Assembly (NCBI GenBank): GCA_015039465.1
Contig: MU130624.1
Coordinates: 118,933-171,911, forward strand
Reading direction: 5' to 3'
Length of the DNA stretch: 52,979 bases
DNA from: Phlegmacium glaucopus
Taxonomy: Eukaryota > Basidiomycota > Agaricomycetes > Agaricales > Cortinariaceae
The notes beneath the pieces were generated by a model that saw only the letters and a program-made list of their open reading frames with translations, was not told the DNA's origin and made no database searches. Numbering within the stretch: position 1 is the stretch's first letter; every line of letters begins with the position of its first letter. Shown one piece after another: positions 22,830 to 34,700 of this stretch. The position numbers were made by a program, and so were the translations under genes.

Positions 22830-24329
22830 ACGTCACCTAGTACAACGTGATAGAAAGTGAAGAGGGAACTCTCTGCTCTTTCTTGGCCTATGGCGGCCAT
22901 CCTCTGTATGCCTTTCTCTGAACCCACATTGACAAGTCTCGTACCGTGCATTCTAAAAAGAATGGTGAACGAAAGGTGAGCATAGGGTGTACCGAGGGAA
23001 AATAGGAAGCCATCCTTCGGCAGTACCAAGGAAAACGCACTTGCTCGAAGTATATAAGAAAGACCGCAAGAGAAACAGCGAGTCGGCAACGACAAACGTA
23101 ATGATATCACCTTGATGCATAGCAGAAAACCATAGAAAAATACTTACAAGCCCAAGATCCAAGGGGATAACCCTGGCAGACGAGATTAAAACTCGACACG
23201 CAAGCAGAGGCGAAGAGACCGCAGGGGAAAACGGGAGAGCGCGGCAGAGGCAGATGAAGGCGGACGAAATCAGGGACGAGGTAGACAAAGGAGAGCGGTC
23301 GTGAACACCAGAGGAACCGAGACAAAGAACGACGTGCAACGCGAACCAGTGAAATAAAAGAGGAAAGCAAGAAGTTTTGACGCTTAGTTGGACCATTCAG
23401 TTCAAGCAAAAGACGGCAAACCAGACTCGCCGCCTCTGCAGAACGTTCTACATAGTATATACTATACAACGTCGCCCCAGCAATAAAACTGTTAAATCGT
23501 TCATCGAGCAATACCAGCCTGAATGCTTGCACAAGCCACTGGCAAAATAGACAATCCAGCCTGAGTTTTCATGTATTTTGCTTCTCGGTCTAGACAACGA
23601 CTCAACGAGAAGAGGTTCCGCAAAATCTTGCCCTGCCAGTGTATCGCCCCTTGATTCAATTCCAGCTATCTGCAAAGTGGTAGAGAAAGTCCTAAATTGT
23701 TTTGATCGATTTACTAATTAGCTAATGGCAAGGGCCATTAACGGAAATGTTGACGCATGAAAATTTCAAGGAGTTCGTTTTGCAGATCGCTGTGAACCCC
23801 AATCAAAACAGAAGAATCGCACATGGACACCACCCTCAAAAGATAATACAAGGCCTTTGTTAATCGTATTACACCATACGTATCAAATTACGAGTTCCAT
23901 TTATGGAAATCGTTCTTTTACCAAACGTTTTTCGGGGGCTGTCACGGTGCCTTAGCCGGCGAACGCCGACTTCTTGCATTCGGGGTCTTGGCACTGATGG
24001 TCTTCCATCTTCACCTCGATATCCACTCCCAGACCGTTATGAAGCCAACATCTACGCTCAGAAATTATTTGTCCTCATGAGCCATAGTTAATGAATCTAG
24101 AAACATGCCATTATAAGATGTGGACAGCAAATGCCAAAAAAAAAAATGAACTCGTACACGCCGCGTGCGTCTGCCATGACGGCCTTCACAGACAAGTAAA
24201 CTAAGTTTATAAAAATAAGTAGAACGGTGTTTTTAGAGATTTTTAGGGTGATATCCTTCAAGGCCGGCTAACTAATTGATAACAATAACCTGGCAGTGGA
24301 CTTTTACAGCATACCATTCTCCGTTTCCT
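22830..24329. other. Duplicated middle segment, no supportable gene (copy B)
   Basis: This is the counterpart of 19290-20538, with the same decayed hydrophobic ORFs plus a ~300-bp insertion at 23889-24196. That insertion carries a short plus-strand ORF ending YEANIYAQKLFVLMSHS, which I cannot place. Confidence 0.4.
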
Positions 24330-25652
24330 TTAAGAAAGCATGGTACCAGCAAACAGAGCCAGTCCAACATAGTAGACCGCATGAATGACGGTCTTGCTTA
24401 CAGTGGCACTCGATGTTGTAGATGTTGTAGACGATGATGATGCAAGTGATGATGAGGGAGTCGATGATCCGGAAGTCGATGATCCGGAAGTCGATGATCC
24501 GGAAGTCGATGATCCGGAAGTCGATGATCCGGAAGTCGATGATCCGGAAGTCGAAGACCCGGAAGTCGAATTCGCGGTGGAATTGTTGAGGCTGTAGACG
24601 ACGAGACCCATGCTAGTAAGTGGGACAACGAAGTTGTTATTGGTTGGATCGACGGCAACCGAGTGCGCGGTGACATTATCGGTGGGGATGGTTTGGAATA
24701 ACGTGTTTGTATTTGCGTCAATGATTGCAAGTAGTGGTTGTGGCGCCCCGGTCGAGCTACCTCCTGCCAAGTTCTGGTACGCGGATGCATAGTAGAACCC
24801 AGCGTTGGAATCGTATGTGACCTGGTCTACACCAGAGACACCAGAGATGTTAGCAATAACATTGCCCGTCGTGACGTTCAAGACCAGACTGCTGGAGATG
24901 TTGTACGAGAGGATCTGAGTTTGACTGCAGCTAACGAAGAGGCTTCGGTTGGGTCCAAATACAATGCCGGCTGGGACGCATTGTGAAAGTGGGAGGATTC
25001 GGGTAATGTTGAAAGTATTAACATCGATGATGGCAATTTCCCCGCCTGGATTGGCACCCGTCGAAGGTACCGAGATGTAAAACTGTTTACTGACTGAGTC
25101 CCAGGCAGGCTGTTCGAGACCTGAGGCGTTGTTGAACGTGATGTATCCATTGACGGTGCGATTCGTGGCCGAGATGACGGCGACTCGAGGTGGGGTTTCA
25201 TTAGGAATCGTGCAGACGACGATATGGGTCTCGGGGTCGTAACCCATCTCATCAGCACGTTCAGTGGAATTGACGCTGATGTTGGCTACCATGCTGTTGG
25301 TCGTGAGGTCGATGATTTTGATGCTGCCGCTACCATCGCCGACATATAGTTCCTTGCGATCAGGAAGGACAAGGAGACCATCCGGCCCAGATTCTGCGGT
25401 ATTGGGTTTGCTGTTGAGCGTGGCGAGTCCTTGAAAGCCTCCAATGACGGTGACCTGTTTATTGCTGGCCAAATCAATGACCTGAACACCCTTGTTGGTA
25501 CGATCGGCGACGTAATACGTCCCATTGTAAATGACGCTCTGGTCAACACTGGTTGAATTCAATGGAGCCCAAGGAATCGTTGCCGATGTCTGGTACGACA
25601 AAGCGCTGGCTGAGCTAGCACCAATGGCTAAGAGGGCAAGAATCGATATCAT
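24330..25652 (-). CDS. Secreted YVTN-type beta-propeller protein, probable GPI anchor (copy B, 440 aa)
   Basis: This is the paralogue of the gene at 20539-21801, nearly identical through the signal peptide and propeller. The main difference is the stalk: a 15-bp minisatellite (GATGATCCGGAAGTC on the plus strand, about seven units at 24460-24570) encodes repeated GSSTS and lengthens the Ser/Thr-rich region from ~35 to ~55 residues. The C-terminal hydrophobic tail is kept. It is intronless, with the same TATA context at 25719-25731. Both copies look intact. Cell-surface localisation is inferred. Confidence 0.88.
   Translation of the reverse strand: MISILALLAIGASSASALSYQTSATIPWAPLNSTSVDQSVIYNGTYYVADRTNKGVQVIDLASNKQVTVIGGFQGLATLNSKPNTAESGPDGLLVLPDRKELYVGDGSGSIKIIDLTTNSMVANISVNSTERADEMGYDPETHIVVCTIPNETPPRVAVISATNRTVNGYITFNNASGLEQPAWDSVSKQFYISVPSTGANPGGEIAIIDVNTFNITRILPLSQCVPAGIVFGPNRSLFVSCSQTQILSYNISSSLVLNVTTGNVIANISGVSGVDQVTYDSNAGFYYASAYQNLAGGSSTGAPQPLLAIIDANTNTLFQTIPTDNVTAHSVAVDPTNNNFVVPLTSMGLVVYSLNNSTANSTSGSSTSGSSTSGSSTSGSSTSGSSTSGSSTSGSSTPSSSLASSSSTTSTTSSATVSKTVIHAVYYVGLALFAGTMLS
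24460..24570. repeat. 15-bp coding minisatellite in propeller gene B
   Basis: About seven near-perfect copies of GATGATCCGGAAGTC (plus strand) encode GSSTS units in the stalk. Copy A has only three or four diverged units at 20666-20720, so the array expanded after duplication or contracted in copy A. Confidence 0.85.
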
Positions 25653-26264
25653 ATCTGAACAAGAGAACGAGAGGACCTTTTCTAGTTTTCGCCGCTGGGC
25701 GCATCTCCAGCGCTTGGGGCTCTATATATACGTACTCCGGGTCTAAGTAGGTTAGAAAGTATGTTCGAGAGAGCTCATAAAAATAGTAAGCGTGAGCTCA
25801 CGGCGCCCCGCGGCCCCAGTTCTTAGTCTTGTGTAACTTGACGGCCCGCGCTGATTAGATTGAGCCCTTCATTCGCCGTACCACGTGATGTTCAAAATGT
25901 GTTGATTTTTGACCGAGAACGCCGAATTGACCCAACCACCAAAGGGTCGTCAAGTTGCAACAGACCTTATATAATAGTCATCACATTATCATTAGGTCTG
26001 TTTTAGGAGACTACCCAGTTCTCACGTTGATCGCACATGCCACATGACGAAAATATCCCTGGCAATAAACTGCAATAAACCAACAGTAAACGTTGCAGTG
26101 GAAGTTGTGGAACGGTGGTTATACAAACAGAAGTGAGTCCTTAGTTTGCAGATCTTTAAGTATTATATGAATTTGTTAACGTCTGCGTATATGGAAAATC
26201 TAAAGTCTCTTGATATCAGTGTTAGAGAGTGTTTTGCAGCATCGCTGGGGGTCACCTACACTAT

Positions 26265-27055
26265 GCCCCACAGATCCTGGAGATGCATTCAAAACATGTC
26301 CCATGACTGTGGGGGAGGTGTAGCATTTTGATGGGTACAACACCTGACCTCACCTGACCTGACCTACCCATCTGCATTTCCGTAAATTCGGTTTCCTGCC
26401 TATTGGAAAACCCTCTGGACTGATATACTGGGCCGGTTATGAAACGAACAAAAATTTCAGAAATAAATTGGCCATTTCGCTGCCTTTTGATCACGTTGAG
26501 CCTCAAATCCCCACTACATTTGCCATTTCGACATGGAAAACACTACTTACAAGCCGGACAACATCTTCAAATTTCGAAAACAAAGACGGACAGATATCCG
26601 AAAAAAGGTGCATTTTGTATCGGCCTTAGAAGGAGCTTTCAGGAGACTAGCTCCTCCAGGTTCCTCCCAGCTCGCCTAATGATACCCCGCACATAAATAA
26701 CGACACTAGTGACTTTATGATTGAAGTGCCCTATTTTTAACCCATACCTCTCGAATAGGTGGGCACCTGAGGCTATGAGTGATGAATTATGAGAGGCAAA
26801 TTTGTGGTCGAACGTAATGATTTTAGTAGTCCCTGAAAAGGTTATGGGTTATGGGCTATTATGTGTATGGGTTAAGAGGGGGGTTCGATTATTTCAACAG
26901 CCCTCCTGACCAAGCTCCGAAGAGAAAATCATCACGAGGCCATTGGAAACTTCTACCATAGGAAGGGAAAAAGCATATTACATTTGAGGTGGTCGGTAAT
27001 CGCGAGCATGTGGTTGTGGACCCTGATGTTATGATTAATACAAGTTCAACCTGCC
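26265..27055. other. Intergenic region with short tandem motifs
   Basis: A CACCTGACCT array lies at 26342-26368. A second motif cluster with GGTTATGGG-type units is at 26840-26880. I see no supportable gene. Confidence 0.4.
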
Positions 27056-27640
27056 ATCTTCTTAGGTGTCACTAGAATTCATATCCCAGTTTCCTTCCTC
27101 CCTCTCTATTTTCTTGCTTTGCAACTTCCAGTGCGAACCGGAAGATAACAATAACAGATGCAGGATCTTCCTCTTCCGTCATTTCGCGGCGGAAGGAGTT
27201 CAGAAATGGTTTCTATCATCATCACACGACAAGTCAGTGAACGTTTGCTTTGTCAACACGACACACCTCTGGCACTTCATGAAATAGTAGAATCAAGCGC
27301 GAGATGAACCAACAACCTCGGATCATCGTCGGAAGATAAAATAGTTACACGGATATCAAGCACTCCGCCTGGCCGTGCTGAGAAAGAAATCAGCGTCTTG
27401 ACTCTTAACATTTTTTTAAACATGGAGACAACCATATTGATTGGCTTAACGGTGAAAAGCGCGACGAAGAGAGACAGAAAGAAAGCTTTGGTCGTTATAC
27501 CTAGTATCGTACCTGTAGGCCGTAGGACGATAAGCATAGTGCCAAAATTGTCGAATGAGGAGGAGCTTCGCAGTATTGATTTGTTCAATTTCCCAAGTAC
27601 TAAGAAGACAAACCAAGCCAGAAGAGCCGTGATAAGTCAT
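27056..27640. repeat. Copy of the eL37 3' flank (without the gene)
   Basis: This is homologous to ~29210-30020, the region just downstream of the intact eL37 gene. Shared blocks include GGAAGATAACAATAACA, CTGGCACTTCATGAAA, AAAGCGCGACGAAGAGA and AAGCTTTGGTCGTTATAC. Homology stops before the eL37 coding exons, so this is a partial copy. Confidence 0.75.
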
Positions 27641-27854
27641 CTATAACAGACAGGACCCACTGCTTCCAAGAGAACGTTTTGCTTAAAACAAGGAAAGGAA
27701 GCAACATGCTATCATTTTTCTCTAAGAATAACTTCGTGTAATTCGTTTACTCAAGTTGAGTTTGTCTTTGGTATTCCAACAATCATCGCGCGTGATGGCC
27801 ATTTAGTGACGGCTGGATGAAGGCACCATTGTCGGCTAATAACTATCGAGAAGT

Positions 27855-28408
27855 CTAATGTTTATGCGACGACGGCTTCTGGTACCGGTCCGACGATGTT
27901 AGGTGTGCCGGAACCTGCATATGTGGTTTCGGTATTTCAGGCGAGACGTATCGCGTCCCCGCATTTGTGAGCCTTGACGGAATATCCAAATGTGAATCCG
28001 GTATTTTCGTGGTCAGTTGTGGCGGGTACTTGGGGCTTTTCGGCTGGAATGGCAACGGCAGCGGCTTGTTTCGCGTCTCCGCCGATGTGAGGTGGGCCGG
28101 AATGTTTAAGTCTGGTTTCGGTATTGCCGTCGTCACACGCGGTGCAGGCGCAGGCGGGGGCGGAACTGGAGATGGACAGGACGTCAGCAAGCGTGAAATC
28201 AACCAAGAAATGTTGACGTACGAGGCTTAGACTTAGAGAAAAGGTTACGTAGGCCAGCACGAGCGACGAGCTCCAGGCTAGCTTGGTCATTCAATAAGGG
28301 AGCACGGGCGTGGATGGATACTCCATAATTGAGTGGGACAGGTACAGCGAGCACGGTGATCTGTGCAAGGAAAGATACAACAAGCACGAGAGATGGGATG
28401 ATATACAT
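27855..28408 (-). CDS. Small secreted proline-rich repeat protein, 165 aa
   Basis: Two exons, 28408-28222 and 28165-27855, are joined by a 56-nt intron (GTACGT...CTCCAG, with branch-like TGCTGAC). The product begins with a signal peptide (MYIIPSLVLVVSFLAQITVL). A mature region with RNLFSKSK follows, and then exon 2, which opens with a PPPPAPAP stretch. Three degenerate ~32-residue repeats come next, each built on IP-x2-x-DL/HM-x-(I/V)P-x-(H/R)LT: IPKPDLNIPAHLTS, IPDSHLDIPSRLTN and IPKPHMQVPAHLTS. There are no cysteines in the repeat part. I do not recognise the family; a wall-associated or effector-like role would be a guess. Without the intron it would look like two unrelated ORFs. Confidence 0.7.
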
Positions 28409-28409
28409 C

Positions 28410-29209
28410 TGGAAAATGTTTTGTGAGTGGATCTGTTTAGCATAATAATGGATGGTGAAGTTACTTGAATTCGGCTGAACGGAGGGAAGGCGTTGAAGAC
28501 CAGCTTGAAAAAATACTATCAGGCGTTCGACCGTCCTTTTATGCTAAAGTGTGAGAGAACAGAAACCGCAAGTTGCCAAAATAGGCAAGCGCCCACCATT
28601 TTAGGTTGTCCATGTTGCTCCGGATCGGCGTTCATCGGCTAGCATACCTTTATCCCCTGTTTAACAAAATATTCTTGCCTGGAAAGCCTGGGATTGGACT
28701 CAGTAGGACTCAATAACAAGAAAGTGAAACTTAACACACTTGCCGTGTTTTACATTGAGATCACCGTCATGGTGTTTGATCTAAGCGAATGTCATGTGAA
28801 TATTCAAAAAAAATGAAGGTTTAGGTATCTAACAACATTCAGAATCACGAGCATTTCCCTTTGCGCCATGCGTACCAATTTTGGGTCGTGACTGGGCGAA
28901 AAGTGGGGCTGTGCTGCCTGAAACCATCATTTTTTGATGGAATGATATTCCTAAAGGTTCCTCAGGGCCTTGGTATGTTCGGCCAATCTTAACTGGGTAC
29001 TACTGGGCCCAGGTGATTAGCTACGACCAAGGCCCAAGAGGACTTTTTCCTGATGCCAAATCCTCGACACAATTTCTACTTTATATCATCTATGGAAGTG
29101 CGAAGATGAGGTGTAAGGGAGATCCGGGATCACCGACATCCAAAGTTAAAAGTTTGCCAGCCTTGGTACTTGTTTACCATAATTTAATCACTTTCCCATC
29201 ACTTATTTT
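28410..29209. other. Intergenic region upstream of the secreted repeat protein
   Basis: This should contain the promoter of the 27855-28408 gene. A short hairpin CCATCATTTTTTGATGG lies at about 28923-28939. No gene is visible. Confidence 0.4.
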
Positions 29210-30020
29210 TTCCCCTGGTTTTGGCTACAGCCTTTTCTTTATCTCATTCTTTCTCTATTTTCTTTCTTGTTTAGCAATCCTGATCTATCAGAATGACTGT
29301 TTTGTATACCGTCGTCTGCAACCCTCCAGTGAAAATCGGAAGATAACAATAACATCTGCAAGATCTTTCATCTTCTATCATTTCGCCGCTATATAACTTT
29401 TAGAATGGTTTTCGACTTCTGGCACTTCATGAAAGAGTAGAAGCAAGCGCAGGATCCACCAACCTCCTCTGATCACCGTTGGAAGATAAGATAGTTAGTT
29501 GCACAGGTCTTAGAAGAAAATCAGCGTCATAGCTTTAAACGCCTGATTGAAATTCATATTATGAATTCATAGAAGGCTGGATTGCGCAATGATTAAGCTT
29601 GAGGGATCAATGGAAGCTTAGAATGACAAGTAAACATAGCCGCCTATGTGAATGCCCTTAAAGTGGTGCGGGGCGTGATGCTGAAACCGAAACCCGTCGG
29701 GTAGATAAAATTCTTTTGCTCCCAGGTGAGCTCGAAACATATCTGGTCGGTCATGCGAAATAGGATAGCTTGGATTGTGCATTGTCAAGCGTTCTGGTAA
29801 GAAATTTTCACCATCTAAACTTGATCACGGAATATAAGTATCAAGACCCCCGATTGTGAGAAATGGAGCATATCATAGAAGTATGAGTTTATTTTTTGAG
29901 CATGGAACAACCATATGACTTGGCTTAACGGTGCAAAGCGCGACGAAGAGACAAGAAAGCTTTGGTCGTTATACATAGCATCGTACTGTAGGTCGGTAAG
30001 CATAGTACAAACTGCCCAAA
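29210..30020. repeat. Parent of the 27056-27640 duplicate, 3' flank of eL37
   Basis: Non-coding sequence downstream of eL37. It is homologous to 27056-27640 and, more weakly, to the starts of tandem copies A and B (the blocks around CTTTCAAAGTGGT and AATTGTCGAATGAGAA). It holds no ORF I can support. Confidence 0.7.
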
Positions 30021-30061
30021 ATTGTCGAATGAGAAAGAGCTTTGCGATCGGCAGCTGGATC

Positions 30062-30952
30062 TTAGGCCGGGGGTGTGGTTTTGGTTCGCTTCTTCGCTAC
30101 AGTATTCTCTCTGTGGATGAAAGGGCGGCATTAGTAGGTAGTTCGAAAAAGGAGAGAAGGGAAAGATATGGCCAAGAAAAGACGATACGATGTAAAAGGG
30201 AGAAATATATATAGGCTTCTCGAGGCAGAAGTAATCAAATACAACCCACCGGAATCCGTTCTTGAATCTCCTCGACACATCTTTCAAGTAACGCATCCTT
30301 CCTGTTCCGGTAGTTTTTCTGCGCTTTGCCTTTTGACCCCATTCGTACGATCTGACTTTAGCAGATGGATATCCGCATGATGCGCAAGCTATTTGCGATA
30401 ATGACCAATATTAACGCACACGAAGCAGAGCAGAATGTAAAGAAAAACACTACGGACTTTTGTGCTGGCGGTGGAAGGCTCGGTTGCCACAGCGCCGGCA
30501 AAGGGTGTGGGACTTGGTGTGTCGCTTACTGTTGGGCGATCAGGAGATAGTCGGATAGTTCATGAATCGATAGACATACCCAAAGGACGAAGTACCTGTA
30601 CGAAGATGATAAAAAGGTCAGTTCTAGATTCTAGGTTGGACATTTGCCTGTGTAACATACCTTTCGTCTATAGGTTCCAAGATACCAAGGGAAAAAAGAG
30701 AAAGTTAGCATGCATCGCCTACAAGTAGTACCACATGGTAGAAAAAAGATTGAAAATGAAGAAGCAGTCGTCTCCTTTATCGTTGGCGGCCGTCATATAT
30801 ATGCCATGTCCTGAACAGTCTTGAACCATAGAAGCTCATCCAAACCCAACACTACGCATCCATCCCCTGCATTCCCAATAACTTCTCCAAAACAGCGCTC
30901 CAACATTGACAAGACCCATATTGTGCGTTCTCAAAGAGCAGAGACTCACCAT
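30062..30952 (-). CDS. RPL37: Ribosomal protein eL37, 94 aa, 6 exons
   Basis: Exons: 30952-30950 (ATG only), 30667-30661, 30595-30580, 30528-30458, 30388-30250 and 30110-30062, exactly in frame (285 nt). The product has the classic order: [30 protein letters not shown] and [10 protein letters not shown] (the four-cysteine zinc ribbon), [35 protein letters not shown], and the tail [15 protein letters not shown]. Length matches the family. eL37 is a zinc-binding protein of the large cytosolic ribosomal subunit. A first exon consisting of the start codon alone is common in ribosomal protein genes. One donor, GTCCGT at 30457, is unusual. All key residues are present, so I treat this as the functional gene and the copies at 18.7 and 22.4 kb as its decayed offspring. 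Confidence 0.93.
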
Positions 30953-31792
30953 CTCGTCGTGTTCTTGAGGATTCCTAGAATTGGGGGTCGATGTCGGGGG
31001 GGCGTAACTTTAGACCTGTGATACACACAATTTGGAAGTGTGGGAAATTTTGCAGCACAGGCCGAGAAGCCGAGGAAGCCGAGCCCTCCTTTCTCTTTCA
31101 ATCAGAAAAAAGTCAACGATCCAAGGATAAGAAAAGTCATTTGCGAAGGACTTAGACGACAAAATGCTCCCAAGGCTTTCCTACGACTTCAACTTAGTGG
31201 CTCACGCTTGTCTGTCGACGTTTCGTCTCATCAGTACATGAAAAAAATGCTTACCACTGTTGCTCAGTCGAGCCAGTGACGTGTTGGGAGGCAATATAAC
31301 AGCTCGTAAGATATACAGAACAAAGTTGAAGGTAAGTCTCGGTGTCATTTTTCCGACGTATCTACTACAGCTGGCAAGGCCAGATTGCACCCTTGTTTCG
31401 ACCACCAAGTCATTAAAGTGGAATATAATTTTCAGCGACGACGTTAGTATTACGACGACCAACTATCGCCTCAGCGTCGTTGAAGCCACCTCGATACCGC
31501 TTACTATCAAACTGTGACCACTATATTTCTTCATCCAACTACAAAATTGCCAAGAGCAATGCATTGAAGTGGCATCGATAGTAACCTGCGAGTAGTGCAG
31601 GGTAAGGGTTACGCGAGAGGAACATTCTTGATGAGCCACTACATATAATAATAGTGGTAGTGGTGTTGCTCATACTGTTGAATCAATTATCGTCATGTTT
31701 GTGAAGTTGGACCGTGCGCACCTTAAGCGTGGGACTCAGGAGAGCAAACTCGTACAGCCACTGCCCAGCCAGCGCTCTCTCTCACCATCATC

Positions 31793-34700
31793 ATGTCCAG
31801 CGAAAGACCATCTAAGAACAATCCCATAAGCAAAACTACTCGATCTTTGAAAGGGAAGTTATCTTCTCTTCTTCATTTTTCACGACCGCCCACACAATCG
31901 TCGATCAACGTGGATTCAAGCCCTGATAACCGTATGACAACGACAGACACAGGAACAAGGTGAGCAGCTGAATGCCTGTTGTCCGATGGCTTATTAAATA
32001 TTAACCTTCTCATGCATGACAGCAATGTGCCACTCGATTATCCTCCCTCATCGCTGGTCCCTATGGTCAGCATCGACTTTGCGCCCGACACAACGGTTGC
32101 AACTACAGAAATAAATGCTATGTCTCCGCCAATTTCAGCCGCAGGTAACTCAGCCCCAGAAGCTCTATCCACAGTCAGTATTTATCGTCCGCTCACCTCC
32201 ATCGTGACTGAATGCCGCCTGTTCAGCTTCAGAACCCCAATAGCCCACTCTCTGCCTTACACGGTGTCGAAAACGTATACATGCATCAGCCGACAATTAT
32301 TAATGCCAATACTGTAAATGTCATTTTAGCTTCGTAACGCTAATCTGCGTATTAACGGTTCTATTTTCCTGTTAGGTTCAGAATGTGCTCAATGCTGATG
32401 GAAATGAGAATTCGAAGACTCGAATCCTCGTGAGCGCATATAATCTTCAAAGTAGAGCCTTATTAACGGCTAGTTGAACCTCATAGAATGCACTACATGA
32501 GAAACTCTTGCCACGTGCTCAATATGCAGAATACGACGCATCATCTCCTGCTCCCCGCAACGCGTGTACAGAGAACACTCGCACGGCGATCCTTGAGAAA
32601 CTACGGGAATGGGCGAGTGATAATACAACCAAAAAGGTGTACTGGCTCAACGGGATGGCTGGAACCGGCAAAACAACAATCACTTATTCATTCAGTAAAA
32701 TCCTCGATGAAACAGAATCCCTTGGTGGTACCTTTTTTGCTTCTCATCTCCGGGTTGACACCAGTGATGTACATTGTATCATCCCAACCATTGCTCTTCA
32801 GTTGGCCAAGTATCTTCCCTCTCTATCCCCTCTCATCTTGGATGCAGTGGAAACCAATTCTGACTGCTCATCTTGGAGGATTGCCAAGCAATTCCTGAAT
32901 TTCATTGTTAGACCACTCACTGCTGCATGCAGGGATACCAGAGATATAGTAGTTGTTCCAGTTATTGTTCTTGATGCTCTGGATGAGTGCTCTGACCAGT
33001 CCCTTGTGGCTGAGTTGCTTTCTATGGTCTTAAAGCACAGTGCATCTCTTCCACTGAAGTTCTTCATCACTAGTCGTCCAGAAATAGTGGTGAAGGAGAC
33101 TTTTGGTGATTCTTTGGGTGATTCAAAATTCATCCTTCATGAGGTTGAAAAGGAGATTGTGAAGGCTGATATTGAGCTTTACATCAAAGCTTGCCTGCTT
33201 GGTGGCCAAGTTAGGTACAACAGGCATAATTGGCCTCCTCAGGCTGAACTTGAAAGCCTTGTTGACATGTCTGGCACATTGTTCATTTATGCAGCCACTC
33301 TCTGCAAATATATTGCTCAGAGAGGTAGCTCTAGCATGCCTAGGCGTCTTTCAGATGTAGTCAATGCTGCATTAGGGATAACATCTGGTTTCATCCAGCC
33401 ACTACATGTTCTTTATGGAAGAATTTTGGATGCTGCCTATGAGCCTACAAGTACTGGGGAGGCATTAGATATAGACATGGTTCTCACAGCTGTTGTATAT
33501 GTCTATAATCCTCTTTCAATGACTGCCATCAGTGCTTTGATGCAAATGCCTTTAGAACACACTGAGGCTGCTCTTTCTTCACTTCATTCCTTGATACATA
33601 TCCCATCTCAAAACCCTGATCTACCCATCTCAATATTCCATGCCTCCTTCTATGATTTCATCAGTAATCAAATTCTTTCCTCAAAGCACTATTGTGACCC
33701 TTGTGCTTCACATAAGCATCTAGCCCTTCAGTGCCTAGCCTTGATGGAGAAGGAATGGTCAGGGGAAGAAAGGGTATCTTACTTGGCAGAGAGGAAATGC
33801 AGAGATATTTCTGAATCTCTTGCATATGCCTGTGGTAGCTGGGTTGCACATTTCACATTTTCAATCAACAATGACATTGATAAATTGAAGGATTTTTTCC
33901 AAAGACATCTTCTGAGATGGATGGATTGTTTGAGTATTTTAGGAAAGTTGGGAATGGCAATGCATTCATTGCATTCACTAGAAGGTTGGGCAAATGTAAA
34001 TGTAAGTGATTATGTTTGTAGATGAATTGTACTTATTACAGAAAGTAGGAACAGAAGCTCTTGAAGATGATAGTGATTGATGCTGAAAGGTTCCTGAAAG
34101 AAAATTATGATTTTATTAAAAATAATAGTCTTGAAGGGTGTCCTTCAGCATTGGTGTGGCTGCCAGAAGAATCATATATTTGGAAAACATATGGAAGTAA
34201 GATGGATTGTCCATGGAAACTTGGCTTTGGAAGGAGAAAAGCATGGAGCCTGACTGAAGCAGTTCTGAGACATCCAGGAAAGGTCAACTCTGCTGTCTTC
34301 TCCCCTGATGGTACACATATTGTGTCTGGATGTTCAGATCACACTGCTCGGATCTGGAGTACAGCCACAGGAGAGTGTGAGGCAGAGCTGAAAGGACATT
34401 CAGGACTTGTCTCCTCTGCTGTCTTCTCTCCTGACAGTATGCATATTGTGTCTACATCTGATGATCACACTGCACGGATCTGGAATGCAGCCACAGGAGA
34501 ATGTGAGGCAGAGCTGAAAGGACACTCAGGATCAATCCACTCTGCTGTCTTCTCTCCTGATGGTATCCACATTGTGTCTGCATCTGATGATAACACTGCA
34601 AGGATCTGGAATACAGCCACAGGAGAGTGTGAGGCAGAGCTGAAAGGACATTCAGGAGCAGTCCTCTCTGCTGTCTTCTCTCTTGATGGCATACATCTTG

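Larger units (their letters stand above)
22214..26264. repeat. Tandem segmental duplication, copy B (~4.05 kb)
   Basis: This is the second unit of the direct duplication, with the same content as copy A. It is longer because of two copy-specific insertions: about 23889-24196 (between CATACGTATCAAAT and TAAACTAAGTTTAT) and about 25820-26015 (in the upstream region, between GCGGCCCCAG and AGTTCTCACG). Neither insert encodes anything I recognise. Confidence 0.85.

Noticed and set aside
24385..24597. Acidic VDDPEVDDPEV plus-strand ORF
   Set aside because: Antisense of the Ser/Thr minisatellite in the propeller gene, which has a signal peptide and a full paralogue.
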